From: JAGLTN01 sp035403325
Lineage (GTDB): Bacteria; Planctomycetota; Phycisphaerae; Sedimentisphaerales; Anaerobacaceae
Reading direction: 5' to 3'
Assembly (NCBI GenBank): GCA_964492365.1
Contig: CAZBKA010000009.1
Coordinates: 1-37,980 of the forward strand
DNA length: 37,980 bases
Made by a program: the position numbers and the translations under genes. Positions within the stretch are counted from its first letter, which is position 1. Every line of letters starts with the position of its first letter. Positions 15,338 through 24,200 of this stretch are shown piece after piece. The notes beneath the pieces are model-generated. The model did not search any database. It saw only the letters and a program-made list of their open reading frames with translations, and was not told where the DNA came from.

Positions 15338-18300
15338 GTGCCAAAACGAGACGACATTAACAAGATAATGATTATCGGTTCAGGACCAATTATTATTGGT
15401 CAAGCATGTGAGTTTGATTATTCGGGCACGCAGGCCTGTAAAGCTCTTCACAGTCTGGGATATAAAATAGTGCTGGTTAACTCCAACCCCGCAACAATTA
15501 TGACTGACCCTGGAATGGCAGATATAACATACATCGAACCATTGAACATCGAAACAATGGAAAAGATTATTGCCAAAGAAAGACCCGATGCACTGCTTCC
15601 AAACCTTGGCGGTCAAACTGCCTTGAACCTTTCCTCTGAACTTGCAAAAGAAGGAATTCTGGATAAGTATGGCGTAAAAGTTATTGGCATACAGATTGAC
15701 GCAATTGAAAGAGGTGAGGACCGAATCGAATTCAAAAAAACAATGGATCGGCTCGGGGTTGAAATGGCAAAAAGTGCCCCGGCTCTTAGTGTTGAGGAGG
15801 GACTGGCTATAGCTGAAAAACTCGGATACCCCGTAGTTATTCGCCCTGCATATACTATGGGTGGAACCGGAGGCGGTTTAGTTTATAATTCAGAAGAATT
15901 CAAAACAGTGGCTCAAAGGGGACTGGCTGCAAGTATGGTTCATCAGATACTTGTTGAAGAATCGGTATTAGGTTGGGAAGAGCTTGAGCTTGAAGTTGTG
16001 CGAGATGCCAAGGGACAGAAAATTACAGTATGCTTTATTGAAAATGTTGACCCGATGGGTATTCACACCGGAGATTCTTACTGTACCGCTCCTATGCTGA
16101 CTATCAGTCAGAAACTGCAGAACAAACTACAGAAGCATTCTTATGATATCGTCGATGCAATTGAAGTTATCGGCGGAACAAATGTACAATTTGCCCATGA
16201 TCCAAAAACTGACAGGGTCATCGTCATTGAAATTAACCCGAGAACATCAAGATCATCTGCTCTTGCTTCTAAAGCCACGGGGTTTCCGATTGCTTTGATA
16301 TCATCCCTGCTGGCAACAGGAATTACTCTTGATGAAATACCATACTGGCGAGACGGGACACTTGAAAAATACACTCCGTCAGGCGATTATGTTGTTGTCA
16401 AATTCGCACGTTGGGCGTTTGAAAAATTTAAAGGCATTGAAGATAAACTCGGTACGCAGATGAAAGCTGTCGGCGAAGTTATGAGTATCGGAAAAAATTA
16501 CAAAGAAGCTTTCTTGAAAGCTATCCGATCACTCGAAAACAGCCGACCAGGGTTAGGCTTTGCAAAAAACTTCAACAAACTTTCTCTTGAGGAATTGCTT
16601 AACAAGGTTACCCCTGCAACAAGCGAAAGACAATTTATTATGTATGAAGCTCTGCGTAAAGGTGCAACTGTAGAGCAAATACAGGAAAGAACCAAGGAAA
16701 AAGCATGGTTCATCCAGCAGATGAAGGAGCTTGTCGAGCTTGAAGAACAATTGCTGAAATATAAAGGCAAAAATATTCCTGATTCTCTGCTTACACAAGC
16801 AAAGAAAGATGGTTTTAGCGATTTGTATCTTTCAAAAATATTATCAATCCCTGAAATTAAAATTCGCAAGCAGAGAATCGCTCTGGGCGTAGTTGAAGGA
16901 TGGGAGCCTGTTCCAGTTAGTGGTGTTGAAGACGCAGCTTATTATTTTTCAACTTACAACGCACCTGACAAGGTAAGCACCACAAACAATAAAAAGATCA
17001 TGGTCCTCGGCGGCGGTCCTAACCGTATAGGTCAGGGCATCGAATTCGACTATTGCTGTGTCCATGCAGCCTTTGCACTGCGGGAAGAGGGATATGAAAC
17101 AATAATGGTCAACTGCAATCCGGAAACCGTTTCAACTGATTACGATACTTCCGATAAGCTGTACTTTGAGCCTTTGACTGTCGAAGATGTTTTGAGCATT
17201 TATGAAAAAGAAAAACCAAATGGTGTGATCGTCCAGTTCGGCGGACAAACCCCGCTTAATCTTGCAAAACAGTTGGGAGATGCCGGGGTAAAAATTATCG
17301 GTACATCACCTGAAGCGATAGATCTGGCTGAAGACAGGAAACTGTTCAATGACATGATGACGAAACTGAACATTCCAATGCCAAAGTCAGGCATGGCAAG
17401 CACTCTTGAACAAGCCTTAAAAATTGCTGACAATATTGGCTATCCAGTAATGGTTCGGCCATCGTATGTACTAGGCGGCAGAGGAATGGAGGTTGTTCAC
17501 GATGAGCAGATGCTGCGAGAATATGTTGCAGCGGCTGTCGACGTAACACCGGAAAGGCCTATCCTGATAGATAAGTTCCTCGAAAATGCTATCGAAGCAG
17601 AAGCAGACGCAATTTCTGACGGAACCGATGCCTTTGTACCAGCAGTAATGGAACATATCGAGCTTGCAGGCATACACTCCGGTGACTCAGCATGTGTGAT
17701 TCCGCCGGTATCAATCCCAGAAAAACACTTGAAGACAATTCGTGAATACACACGTAGGATCGCTATGGAGCTGCACGTTGTGGGGTTGATGAATATCCAA
17801 TATGCAATTGCAGCCGATGTCGTCTATGTACTCGAAGCTAATCCAAGAGCCTCTCGTACCGTCCCTCTCGTTTCAAAGGTCTGCGGCATATCAATGGCCA
17901 GACTTGCAACACAGGTAATGCTTGGAAAAAAGGTTTCCGATCTTAAGCTGACACACAAAAAAATTCCGCACTTCGGTGTAAAAGAAGCTGTGTTCCCATT
18001 CAACATGTTCCACGACGTTGACCCTGTACTCGGACCGGAAATGCGTTCAACAGGTGAAGTTCTTGGTCTTGCCAGTTCTTCAGGAATGGCATATTACAAA
18101 GCTCAGTTGGCAACTCAGCAAGGCTTGCCGAATGAGGGAACCGTACTAATGACAATACATCAACAAGACCGTGGTAACTTTGATAAGATCGCCAAGGATT
18201 TTGTTAAGTTAGGATTTAAGATAAAAGCAACCGAGGGAACCGCAGAATTTTTGAAAAAACATGGAATCGAAGCTGAAACTATTATGAAAGTCTACCAGGG

Positions 18301-18538
18301 CAGACCTAACATTGTTGATGCAATCAAAAATGGTGAAATTAATTTGATTATCAACACCCCTGCCGGAAAACTCAGCAAGCATGATGATTCTTATATCAGA
18401 AAAGCTGCTATACAGTACAAAATCCCTTATATTACAACGATAGCCGCCGCCGCTGCCGCTGCAAAAGGCATTATCGCTGGTAAAAAGGAAGAATTGTCCG
18501 TAAAATCTTTGCAGCAATACCATGCTGATATCAAATAA
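15338..18538 (+). CDS. carB: Carbamoyl-phosphate synthase large subunit
   Basis: Makes carbamoyl phosphate from bicarbonate, ATP and ammonia channelled from CarA, for pyrimidines and arginine. The 1066-residue protein has both synthetase halves: IMIIGSGPIIIGQACEFDYSG and, mirrored, IMVLGGGPNRIGQGIEFDYCC near residue 550. Each is followed by an ATP-grasp domain (PAYTMGGTGGG and PSYVLGGRGME), with EINPRTSRSS and EANPRASRTV metal-site segments. The C-terminal MGS-type allosteric domain contains TEGTAEFLKKHGI. The start is GTG with CAGGAGA upstream. It stands alone: carA is not adjacent. A strong terminator follows. Confidence 0.98.
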   Translation: MPKRDDINKIMIIGSGPIIIGQACEFDYSGTQACKALHSLGYKIVLVNSNPATIMTDPGMADITYIEPLNIETMEKIIAKERPDALLPNLGGQTALNLSSELAKEGILDKYGVKVIGIQIDAIERGEDRIEFKKTMDRLGVEMAKSAPALSVEEGLAIAEKLGYPVVIRPAYTMGGTGGGLVYNSEEFKTVAQRGLAASMVHQILVEESVLGWEELELEVVRDAKGQKITVCFIENVDPMGIHTGDSYCTAPMLTISQKLQNKLQKHSYDIVDAIEVIGGTNVQFAHDPKTDRVIVIEINPRTSRSSALASKATGFPIALISSLLATGITLDEIPYWRDGTLEKYTPSGDYVVVKFARWAFEKFKGIEDKLGTQMKAVGEVMSIGKNYKEAFLKAIRSLENSRPGLGFAKNFNKLSLEELLNKVTPATSERQFIMYEALRKGATVEQIQERTKEKAWFIQQMKELVELEEQLLKYKGKNIPDSLLTQAKKDGFSDLYLSKILSIPEIKIRKQRIALGVVEGWEPVPVSGVEDAAYYFSTYNAPDKVSTTNNKKIMVLGGGPNRIGQGIEFDYCCVHAAFALREEGYETIMVNCNPETVSTDYDTSDKLYFEPLTVEDVLSIYEKEKPNGVIVQFGGQTPLNLAKQLGDAGVKIIGTSPEAIDLAEDRKLFNDMMTKLNIPMPKSGMASTLEQALKIADNIGYPVMVRPSYVLGGRGMEVVHDEQMLREYVAAAVDVTPERPILIDKFLENAIEAEADAISDGTDAFVPAVMEHIELAGIHSGDSACVIPPVSIPEKHLKTIREYTRRIAMELHVVGLMNIQYAIAADVVYVLEANPRASRTVPLVSKVCGISMARLATQVMLGKKVSDLKLTHKKIPHFGVKEAVFPFNMFHDVDPVLGPEMRSTGEVLGLASSSGMAYYKAQLATQQGLPNEGTVLMTIHQQDRGNFDKIAKDFVKLGFKIKATEGTAEFLKKHGIEAETIMKVYQGRPNIVDAIKNGEINLIINTPAGKLSKHDDSYIRKAAIQYKIPYITTIAAAAAAAKGIIAGKKEELSVKSLQQYHADIK

Positions 18539-18557
18539 AAAGTACTAAATCAATCTG

Positions 18558-18596
18558 ACAGGCCGATATAACAACAGTTATGCCGGCCTGTTTTTT
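18558..18596 (+). terminator. Rho-independent terminator after carB
   Basis: The stem ACAGGCCG (18558-18565) and CGGCCTGT (18584-18591), extended inward by ATAAC/GTTAT around the loop AACA, is followed by a T6 run. It lies 20 bases past the carB stop. Confidence 0.9.
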
Positions 18597-18621
18597 GCGC
18601 CCATGCTTTAAAATTTCATAT

Positions 18622-18650
18622 TTGCAGTTTAGATCTTTTTCGTGTATCAT
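18622..18650 (+). promoter_or_regulatory. Candidate lon promoter
   Basis: TATCAT (18645-18650) is a good -10; TTGCAG (18622-18627) is a modest -35 at 17 bases. No CIRCE or recognisable heat-shock operator is present. Confidence 0.4.
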
Positions 18651-18700
18651 CCCTGAGATGGTACAAATGGAAGCTATTTTGAGAAAGAAAACACTATTAT

Positions 18701-21124
18701 ATGGCAGAAAATCTTTATAATCAGACAATCAGGCTTATCGCCGAAAATGCTTCGGGGTTTGAGAATTACTTTGATGATAAAAATCCTGAAGCGCCTGATA
18801 ATAATCAAAAAACAAATATGCCTGATACTATCGGTATTTTACCTATAAGAAATGCCGTTATTTTCCCCGGAACTATCACACCTTTGGCAATTGGTCGTGA
18901 AAAAACCAAAAATCTGATCGACAGCATAACGCCAAACCAGTCTATAATCGGATTGGTCACACAAAAAGAAAGCCAAACTGATGCTCCAGGATTCAAAGAT
19001 ATTTACAAAGTCGGAACAATGGCAACCGTTCTTAAAGTGATAAAAATGCCTCAAGGCTCGATACACATCGTCGTGCATAGCCTTTCAAGATTCAAAATAA
19101 CAAAAGCGATTGCAACAAAACCTTTTTTAAAGGCTAAAGTAGAAACACTTTCGACATCGACAAAAATAACAAAAAAAACAAAAGCTCTGATTGTTAATGT
19201 CAGAAACGCTGCTAACCGTGTAATTGAACTGAGTCCGAACGTACCGGAAGAAGCTTCTGTACTGTTAGAGAATATCGAAAGTCCTTCTTCACTTGCCGAT
19301 TTTCTCGCAGCTAATCTCAATATCCAGGTAGAGGAAAAACAAAAACTTCTCGAAGAGCTTGACGCTTCAAAACGCCTTGAAAAAATTTCTGTTCTGCTTG
19401 CTAATCAGCTTGAGGTACTTGAACTTAGTCATAAAATTCAGGGACGGGTAAGGGACTCTGTAGATAAAAGCCAGAGGGAATATTTCCTCCAGGAACAACT
19501 AAAAGCCATTCAATCCGAACTGGGGCTTAGCGACCGCAGCAATGAAGAGATTGCAAAATTAAAGAAAAGCATCAAAAAAGCTAAAATGCCCAAGGCGGTT
19601 GAGGAAGAGACTTTAAAAGAACTTGACAGACTTAGCAAGATCACGCCCGCTTCACCAGAATACAGCGTAATAAGAAGTTATCTCGACTGGGTATGTGAGT
19701 TGCCGTGGTCAATCCAAAGTCCGGAACAGATTGATATAAATAAAGCTGAACGCATACTTAACCATGATCATTACAATCTGAAGAAGGTAAAAAAACGTAT
19801 CCTTGAATTTTTGGCTGTTAGAAAATTAAACCCTACAGGTAAGAGCCCGATACTGTGCTTCGTAGGACCTCCGGGAGTAGGCAAAACTTCTCTCGGAAAA
19901 TCTATCGCAAAAGCAATGGGAAGAAAATTCATTCGTATTTCTCTTGGTGGAATCAGAGACGAAGCAGACATCAGGGGACACCGGAGAACATATATCGGAG
20001 CTCTGCCAGGAAGAATACTGCAGGAAATAAGGAAATGTGGCCGAAACAACCCTGTTTTCATGCTTGATGAACTCGACAAAATCGGAGCCGACTTTAGAGG
20101 TGACCCAGCTTCGGCACTTTTAGAAGTTCTCGACCCGGAGCAGAATTTCGATTTCACTGACCATTATCTCGATCAGCCTTTCGATCTGTCAAAGGTTATG
20201 TTCATCGGCACAGCAAATTACCTCGAACCGGTACCGCCGGCATTGAGGGACCGAATGGAAGTAATAGAACTGCCGGGCTATACCGAAACAGAGAAGCTCA
20301 ATATCGCAAAAAAATATCTGGTCAGACGCCAATTGAAAGAGCATGGCCTGAATAAAAATACATTAACAATTAAAAATGAAGTTCTCGTCTCTATCATAGA
20401 AGACTACACCCGTGAAGCAGGTGTAAGAAATCTGGAAAGAAATATCGCCGCAATTTGCAGGTCAGTGGCGGCCAGTATAGCAAAGTCTGAGAAAAAACAG
20501 GCGACGATCAGCAAAAAAGATCTCGCTAAAATACTGGGGCCAACAATCTTCGAATCAGAACTGGCTCTGCGAACCGGCATACCGGGAGTCGCCACAGGTC
20601 TTGCATATACACCCGTTGGAGGTGAAATATTATTCATCGAATCCGCAAAAATGCCAGGCAAAGGCGTTCTCCAGCTTACCGGCCAGATTGGTGATGTTAT
20701 GAAAGAAAGCGCGCAAACCGCTTTTTCAGTAATAAAATCAAACTCAGAAAAACTCAATCTGCCCGAGGATCATTTCTCAAAATTCGATTACCATATACAT
20801 GTCCCAGCCGGTGCCGTCCCGAAAGATGGTCCAAGTGCAGGTGTTGCCATGGTAGTATCTCTGATGTCACTGATTACCGGAAAAATCGTAAGGCCAGATG
20901 TCGCAATGACAGGGGAAATTACTCTCAGGGGTTTGGTACTGCCCATAGGCGGACTAAAAGAAAAAATACTTGCGGCAAAACAAGCCGGAATCAAAACAGT
21001 TATAATGCCTTACCGAAATAAGAAAGATATGATCGACATCCCAAAAGAATCAACACTTGGGCTTGATTTTAAATTTGTTAAAAATGCGGAAGAAGCACTA
21101 AAGATTGCTTTAGGTGACGACTAA
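18701..21124 (+). CDS. lon: ATP-dependent Lon protease
   Basis: Cytosolic hexameric AAA+ serine protease that degrades misfolded and regulatory proteins. The 807-residue protein has an N-terminal LON substrate domain (from about residue 45), a coiled linker, Walker A GPPGVGKT at 389-396, Walker B VFMLDELDKIG near 453, and a C-terminal protease domain with the Ser-Lys dyad: Ser712 in PKDGPSAGVAM and Lys755 in GGLKEKILAA. ATG 18701 has only a weak GAGAAAG upstream. It is separated from carB by a terminator. Its stop lies five bases from the convergent folP stop. Confidence 0.98.
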   Translation: MAENLYNQTIRLIAENASGFENYFDDKNPEAPDNNQKTNMPDTIGILPIRNAVIFPGTITPLAIGREKTKNLIDSITPNQSIIGLVTQKESQTDAPGFKDIYKVGTMATVLKVIKMPQGSIHIVVHSLSRFKITKAIATKPFLKAKVETLSTSTKITKKTKALIVNVRNAANRVIELSPNVPEEASVLLENIESPSSLADFLAANLNIQVEEKQKLLEELDASKRLEKISVLLANQLEVLELSHKIQGRVRDSVDKSQREYFLQEQLKAIQSELGLSDRSNEEIAKLKKSIKKAKMPKAVEEETLKELDRLSKITPASPEYSVIRSYLDWVCELPWSIQSPEQIDINKAERILNHDHYNLKKVKKRILEFLAVRKLNPTGKSPILCFVGPPGVGKTSLGKSIAKAMGRKFIRISLGGIRDEADIRGHRRTYIGALPGRILQEIRKCGRNNPVFMLDELDKIGADFRGDPASALLEVLDPEQNFDFTDHYLDQPFDLSKVMFIGTANYLEPVPPALRDRMEVIELPGYTETEKLNIAKKYLVRRQLKEHGLNKNTLTIKNEVLVSIIEDYTREAGVRNLERNIAAICRSVAASIAKSEKKQATISKKDLAKILGPTIFESELALRTGIPGVATGLAYTPVGGEILFIESAKMPGKGVLQLTGQIGDVMKESAQTAFSVIKSNSEKLNLPEDHFSKFDYHIHVPAGAVPKDGPSAGVAMVVSLMSLITGKIVRPDVAMTGEITLRGLVLPIGGLKEKILAAKQAGIKTVIMPYRNKKDMIDIPKESTLGLDFKFVKNAEEALKIALGDD

Positions 21125-21129
21125 AACAC

Positions 21130-21978
21130 TTATGCTTTCATAATTGCATTGATAACTTTAACGATTTGCGACATTTCAGCTGCATCATGAACTCTGACAA
21201 TAGAGACGTTTTTTTCTGCACAAAACCCTACGGTTGCAGCCGTCGCAAAAACTCTTTCCGCAGCCACCTGCTGGTTTGTTATCTGGCCCAAAAAGCGTTT
21301 CCTGCTCGCACCTACAAGAACCCTGTAACCAGTAGCAACAAAACGATCTATATTTTTCAAAAGCAAAAGATTATGCTCCGATGTCTTACCAAAACCAATT
21401 CCAGGATCAATAATTATCCGTTCCTTTTTGACACCTGATTTTTCTGCAAACCTCGCCCTTGCGACCAGATAGTCAAGCACATCCTCCACAACATCATCAT
21501 ATTCCGGATCATTCTGCATTGTGGCAGGCTCCCCCTTCATATGCATCAAAACTACAGGCACTTGATATTTACAAATCACCTCCGGCATATTTTCATCGCT
21601 CAAAGCGGTTATATCGTTAACGATTCCCGCCCCAGCCTTCAAAGCAGCCTCAGCTACCCGGCTGTTAAAAGTATCGATACTTATGGGGACATCGATCAAA
21701 CCGGTAAGATTTTCGATTACAGGCACAACTCGGGCAATTTGAAGGTCAGCATCAACCGGCTTTGAACCGGGTCTGGTCGATTCCGCGCCAATGTCAATAA
21801 TATCAGCCCCGCCGCCAACCATTTCAACTGCATGTTTGACAGCCGAATCTACATCAAAAAATTTACCTCCGTCACTAAAAGAATCAGGCGTGATATTTAA
21901 TATCCCCATCACCAAAGTCCCTGCGGAAAAATCCAGTCTGCCGCTGGGCCAATCAATTTTATTTTCCCCTGGGTTCAT
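21130..21978 (-). CDS. folP: Dihydropteroate synthase
   Basis: Condenses p-aminobenzoate with the pterin pyrophosphate in folate synthesis; the sulfonamide target. The 282-residue protein carries VMGILNITPDSFSDGGKF, IDIGAESTRPGSKPV, SIDTFNSRVAEAAL, VNDITAL, VLMHMKGEPATMQ, IIIDPGIGFGKT and the C-terminal VGASRKRFLG. ATG 21978 overlaps the pdxB stop by four bases (ATGA), so translation is coupled. It is the last gene of the minus-strand run starting at mlaE. Confidence 0.97.
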   Translation of the reverse strand: MNPGENKIDWPSGRLDFSAGTLVMGILNITPDSFSDGGKFFDVDSAVKHAVEMVGGGADIIDIGAESTRPGSKPVDADLQIARVVPVIENLTGLIDVPISIDTFNSRVAEAALKAGAGIVNDITALSDENMPEVICKYQVPVVLMHMKGEPATMQNDPEYDDVVEDVLDYLVARARFAEKSGVKKERIIIDPGIGFGKTSEHNLLLLKNIDRFVATGYRVLVGASRKRFLGQITNQQVAAERVFATAATVGFCAEKNVSIVRVHDAAEMSQIVKVINAIMKA

Positions 21979-23120
21979 TTAATTTTAAATCCTATACCGG
22001 CAAATTTATTTTTTATCTCACCGCACTCAACTTTAAAACTCAGTTCAGTATTCTGAAATTCCCTGCGAATATGATATTTTTTTCGTAAGCCGCTAAACCA
22101 GCCCCACCTTTCCGCTTCGCTTTTATTCAGTAGCTGCCTCATGTTTTTATCATCAGCTTTAATATCATATATTTTTTTTACTATGCTATGCATAACCTGA
22201 ATATCTGACCCCAACGAACCATCCACTTCAAGGGTTGGTATTTCAGCAGCTGGTAGAAATGATTCACAGCCATACTCAGTCTCGAAACCAAAAAAGTCAC
22301 ACACCGCTCGATATATCATTATCATCCCGCAAACTTTACCATCGTAAGAATACCCCGCAATATGAGGCGTACCAATATCAATCATATCCAGAAGCTCAAC
22401 ATCGATATCAGGTTCTGCCTCCCATACATCAAGCGTAACAGCTTTGAATTTATTGTTTTTGATCGCTTCCTTTAATGCGCCGCTGTCAACAACCGCACCC
22501 CTTGAACTATTGAAAAATACACAACCCTTTTTCAGCGAATCAAAAAAACCTTTATCCGCCAAATGATAAGTCTTGTCTATACCATCAACCGTCAAAGGCG
22601 TGTGAACAGTAACAAAATCACAATCATATACCTTTTCTATAGGCTGATATTTTTTATCGCCTGTCTGTCGTTGCAAAGGTGGGTCGTTAAGCACAACTTT
22701 CATACCAAGTGCACTGACCTTCTGCGCAACTCTGCTGCCTACATTGCCGACACCCACTATGCCTATAGACTTGCCTTCCAGCACAATATCTTTTTCATTA
22801 GCAATATCAAGCAAAGCAGCAACTATATATTCCGCAACAGAATTTGCATTGGACCCGGGAGCCGACGCAAAACCTATCCCCTGTTGTTTCAAATATTCAA
22901 TATCAACATGATCGACACCTATTGTCGCAGTAGCAACAAATTTAATATGGCTGCCTTCTAACAGTTGCCTGTTAACTTTCGTAACACTTCTGACCAGTAA
23001 AATATCCGCATCTGCAACGGTCTCACTTGTAATATCTCTGCCGCCGACGAGAGTAACTTCGCCGATAGATGAAAAACACTCCTTCGCAAACGGTATATTA
23101 ATATCAGCAATTATCTTCAT
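21975..23120 (-). CDS. pdxB: Erythronate-4-phosphate dehydrogenase
   Basis: NAD-dependent enzyme oxidising 4-phosphoerythronate in the DXP-dependent pyridoxal-phosphate route. It is a D-2-hydroxyacid dehydrogenase fold of 381 residues. It opens MKIIADINIPFAKECF, keeps VRSVTKVN and FVATATIGVDHVD, and has the Rossmann motif IGIVGVGNVGSRVA near 118 and FFNSSRGAVVD. The C-terminal extension is typical of PdxB dimerisation rather than of SerA. The start lies six bases after the radical SAM gene stop, and the end overlaps folP. Confidence 0.94.
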   Translation of the reverse strand: MKIIADINIPFAKECFSSIGEVTLVGGRDITSETVADADILLVRSVTKVNRQLLEGSHIKFVATATIGVDHVDIEYLKQQGIGFASAPGSNANSVAEYIVAALLDIANEKDIVLEGKSIGIVGVGNVGSRVAQKVSALGMKVVLNDPPLQRQTGDKKYQPIEKVYDCDFVTVHTPLTVDGIDKTYHLADKGFFDSLKKGCVFFNSSRGAVVDSGALKEAIKNNKFKAVTLDVWEAEPDIDVELLDMIDIGTPHIAGYSYDGKVCGMIMIYRAVCDFFGFETEYGCESFLPAAEIPTLEVDGSLGSDIQVMHSIVKKIYDIKADDKNMRQLLNKSEAERWGWFSGLRKKYHIRREFQNTELSFKVECGEIKNKFAGIGFKIK

Positions 23121-23126
23121 TAAAAA

Positions 23127-24161
23127 TTAAACCTCGAATCCTGCCGCTTTAGCGTGACATTCTGGACAGCACGACTTAAATGTTCGGTTAGCAATAACTT
23201 GAAATCCTACACGTTCTATTAACAACTTTCCACAATTATGACAAAAAGTATTTTCACCCTTGGCCCCTGGTATATTACCAACATAAACATACTTAAGACC
23301 AGCAGCTTTACCGATCTTATATGCCTTTTCAAGGGTCTCAACCGGTGTAGGCTCCCCAGCCAGATATTTATAATTAGGATAAAACCTGCTCACATGCCAG
23401 GGGACATCTGCGCTGGCATTGGTAACAATAAAATCCGCAATTTTCTTCAGTTCATCTTCACCGTCATTTTGTCCAGGCACAATCAAAGTAGTTATCTCAA
23501 GCCAGATATCCGTTTCCTTGGCTATGTAACTAATCGCATCGAGAACTGGTTGAAGATTCGCTTTACATATCTTTTTATAATAATCACTGAATGATTTGAG
23601 ATCAACATTGATGGCATCGAGCCATTCAGCTGCAAGCTTGATCGCATCCCTGGTCATGTAACCGTTACTGACAAAAACATTTTTCAAATCATCCTGTTTC
23701 GCCAGTCTCCCGCATTCATCACAAAACTCCATAAACACAGTAGGTTCAGTATAAGTATACGCTATACTTTTGCATCCTGCACGAATAGCTGCCGCAATAA
23801 CCTGATCTGGATACCAGATTTGACCACGAACAATTTGCTCCTCATAAGGCATCTGGCTTATCTGCCAGTTCTGACAAAACTCACATCTGAAATTACAGCC
23901 GGGCGATGCCACCGAAAAACTTTTGCTCCCAGGTTGAAAATGGAACAAAGGTTTCTTTTCAATCGGATCAATATTTGCCGCACAAAGTCTGCCATAGTTT
24001 AAAGAATAAAGTTTGCCCGCAATATTCTTTCGGACAAAACAATGTCCAACACCACCAGATGGTATCTTACACCTGAAACTGCAAAGGTTGCACTGGACTT
24101 TATTTTCAGCAATCCTCTCGTAAAGGATAGCCTCTTTTATGATATTTTCCTGATTACCCAT
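23127..24161 (-). CDS. amrS: AmmeMemoRadiSam system radical SAM enzyme (AmrS)
   Basis: 344-residue radical SAM protein of the AmrS type. An N-terminal cysteine set (CNLCSFRC) precedes the SAM-cluster motif SPGCNFRCEFC (C-x3-C-x2-C), then FCQNWQISQ, YTYTEPTVFMEF, INVDLKSFSDYYY-like and WLEITTLIVPGQND segments, VPWHVSRFYPNY, and a C-terminal zinc-ribbon-like CHNCG ... CCPEC. The family usually pairs with AMMECR1 (AmrA) and Memo (AmrB) proteins; neither is in this window. Its chemistry is not established. It lies between the FAD/Fe-S dehydrogenase (39 bases) and pdxB (6 bases), probably in one transcript. Confidence 0.9.
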   Translation of the reverse strand: MGNQENIIKEAILYERIAENKVQCNLCSFRCKIPSGGVGHCFVRKNIAGKLYSLNYGRLCAANIDPIEKKPLFHFQPGSKSFSVASPGCNFRCEFCQNWQISQMPYEEQIVRGQIWYPDQVIAAAIRAGCKSIAYTYTEPTVFMEFCDECGRLAKQDDLKNVFVSNGYMTRDAIKLAAEWLDAINVDLKSFSDYYKKICKANLQPVLDAISYIAKETDIWLEITTLIVPGQNDGEDELKKIADFIVTNASADVPWHVSRFYPNYKYLAGEPTPVETLEKAYKIGKAAGLKYVYVGNIPGAKGENTFCHNCGKLLIERVGFQVIANRTFKSCCPECHAKAAGFEV

Positions 24162-24200
24162 TTTCTTTATCTCTGCCTGACAATTCAGACCGAAGCTATT

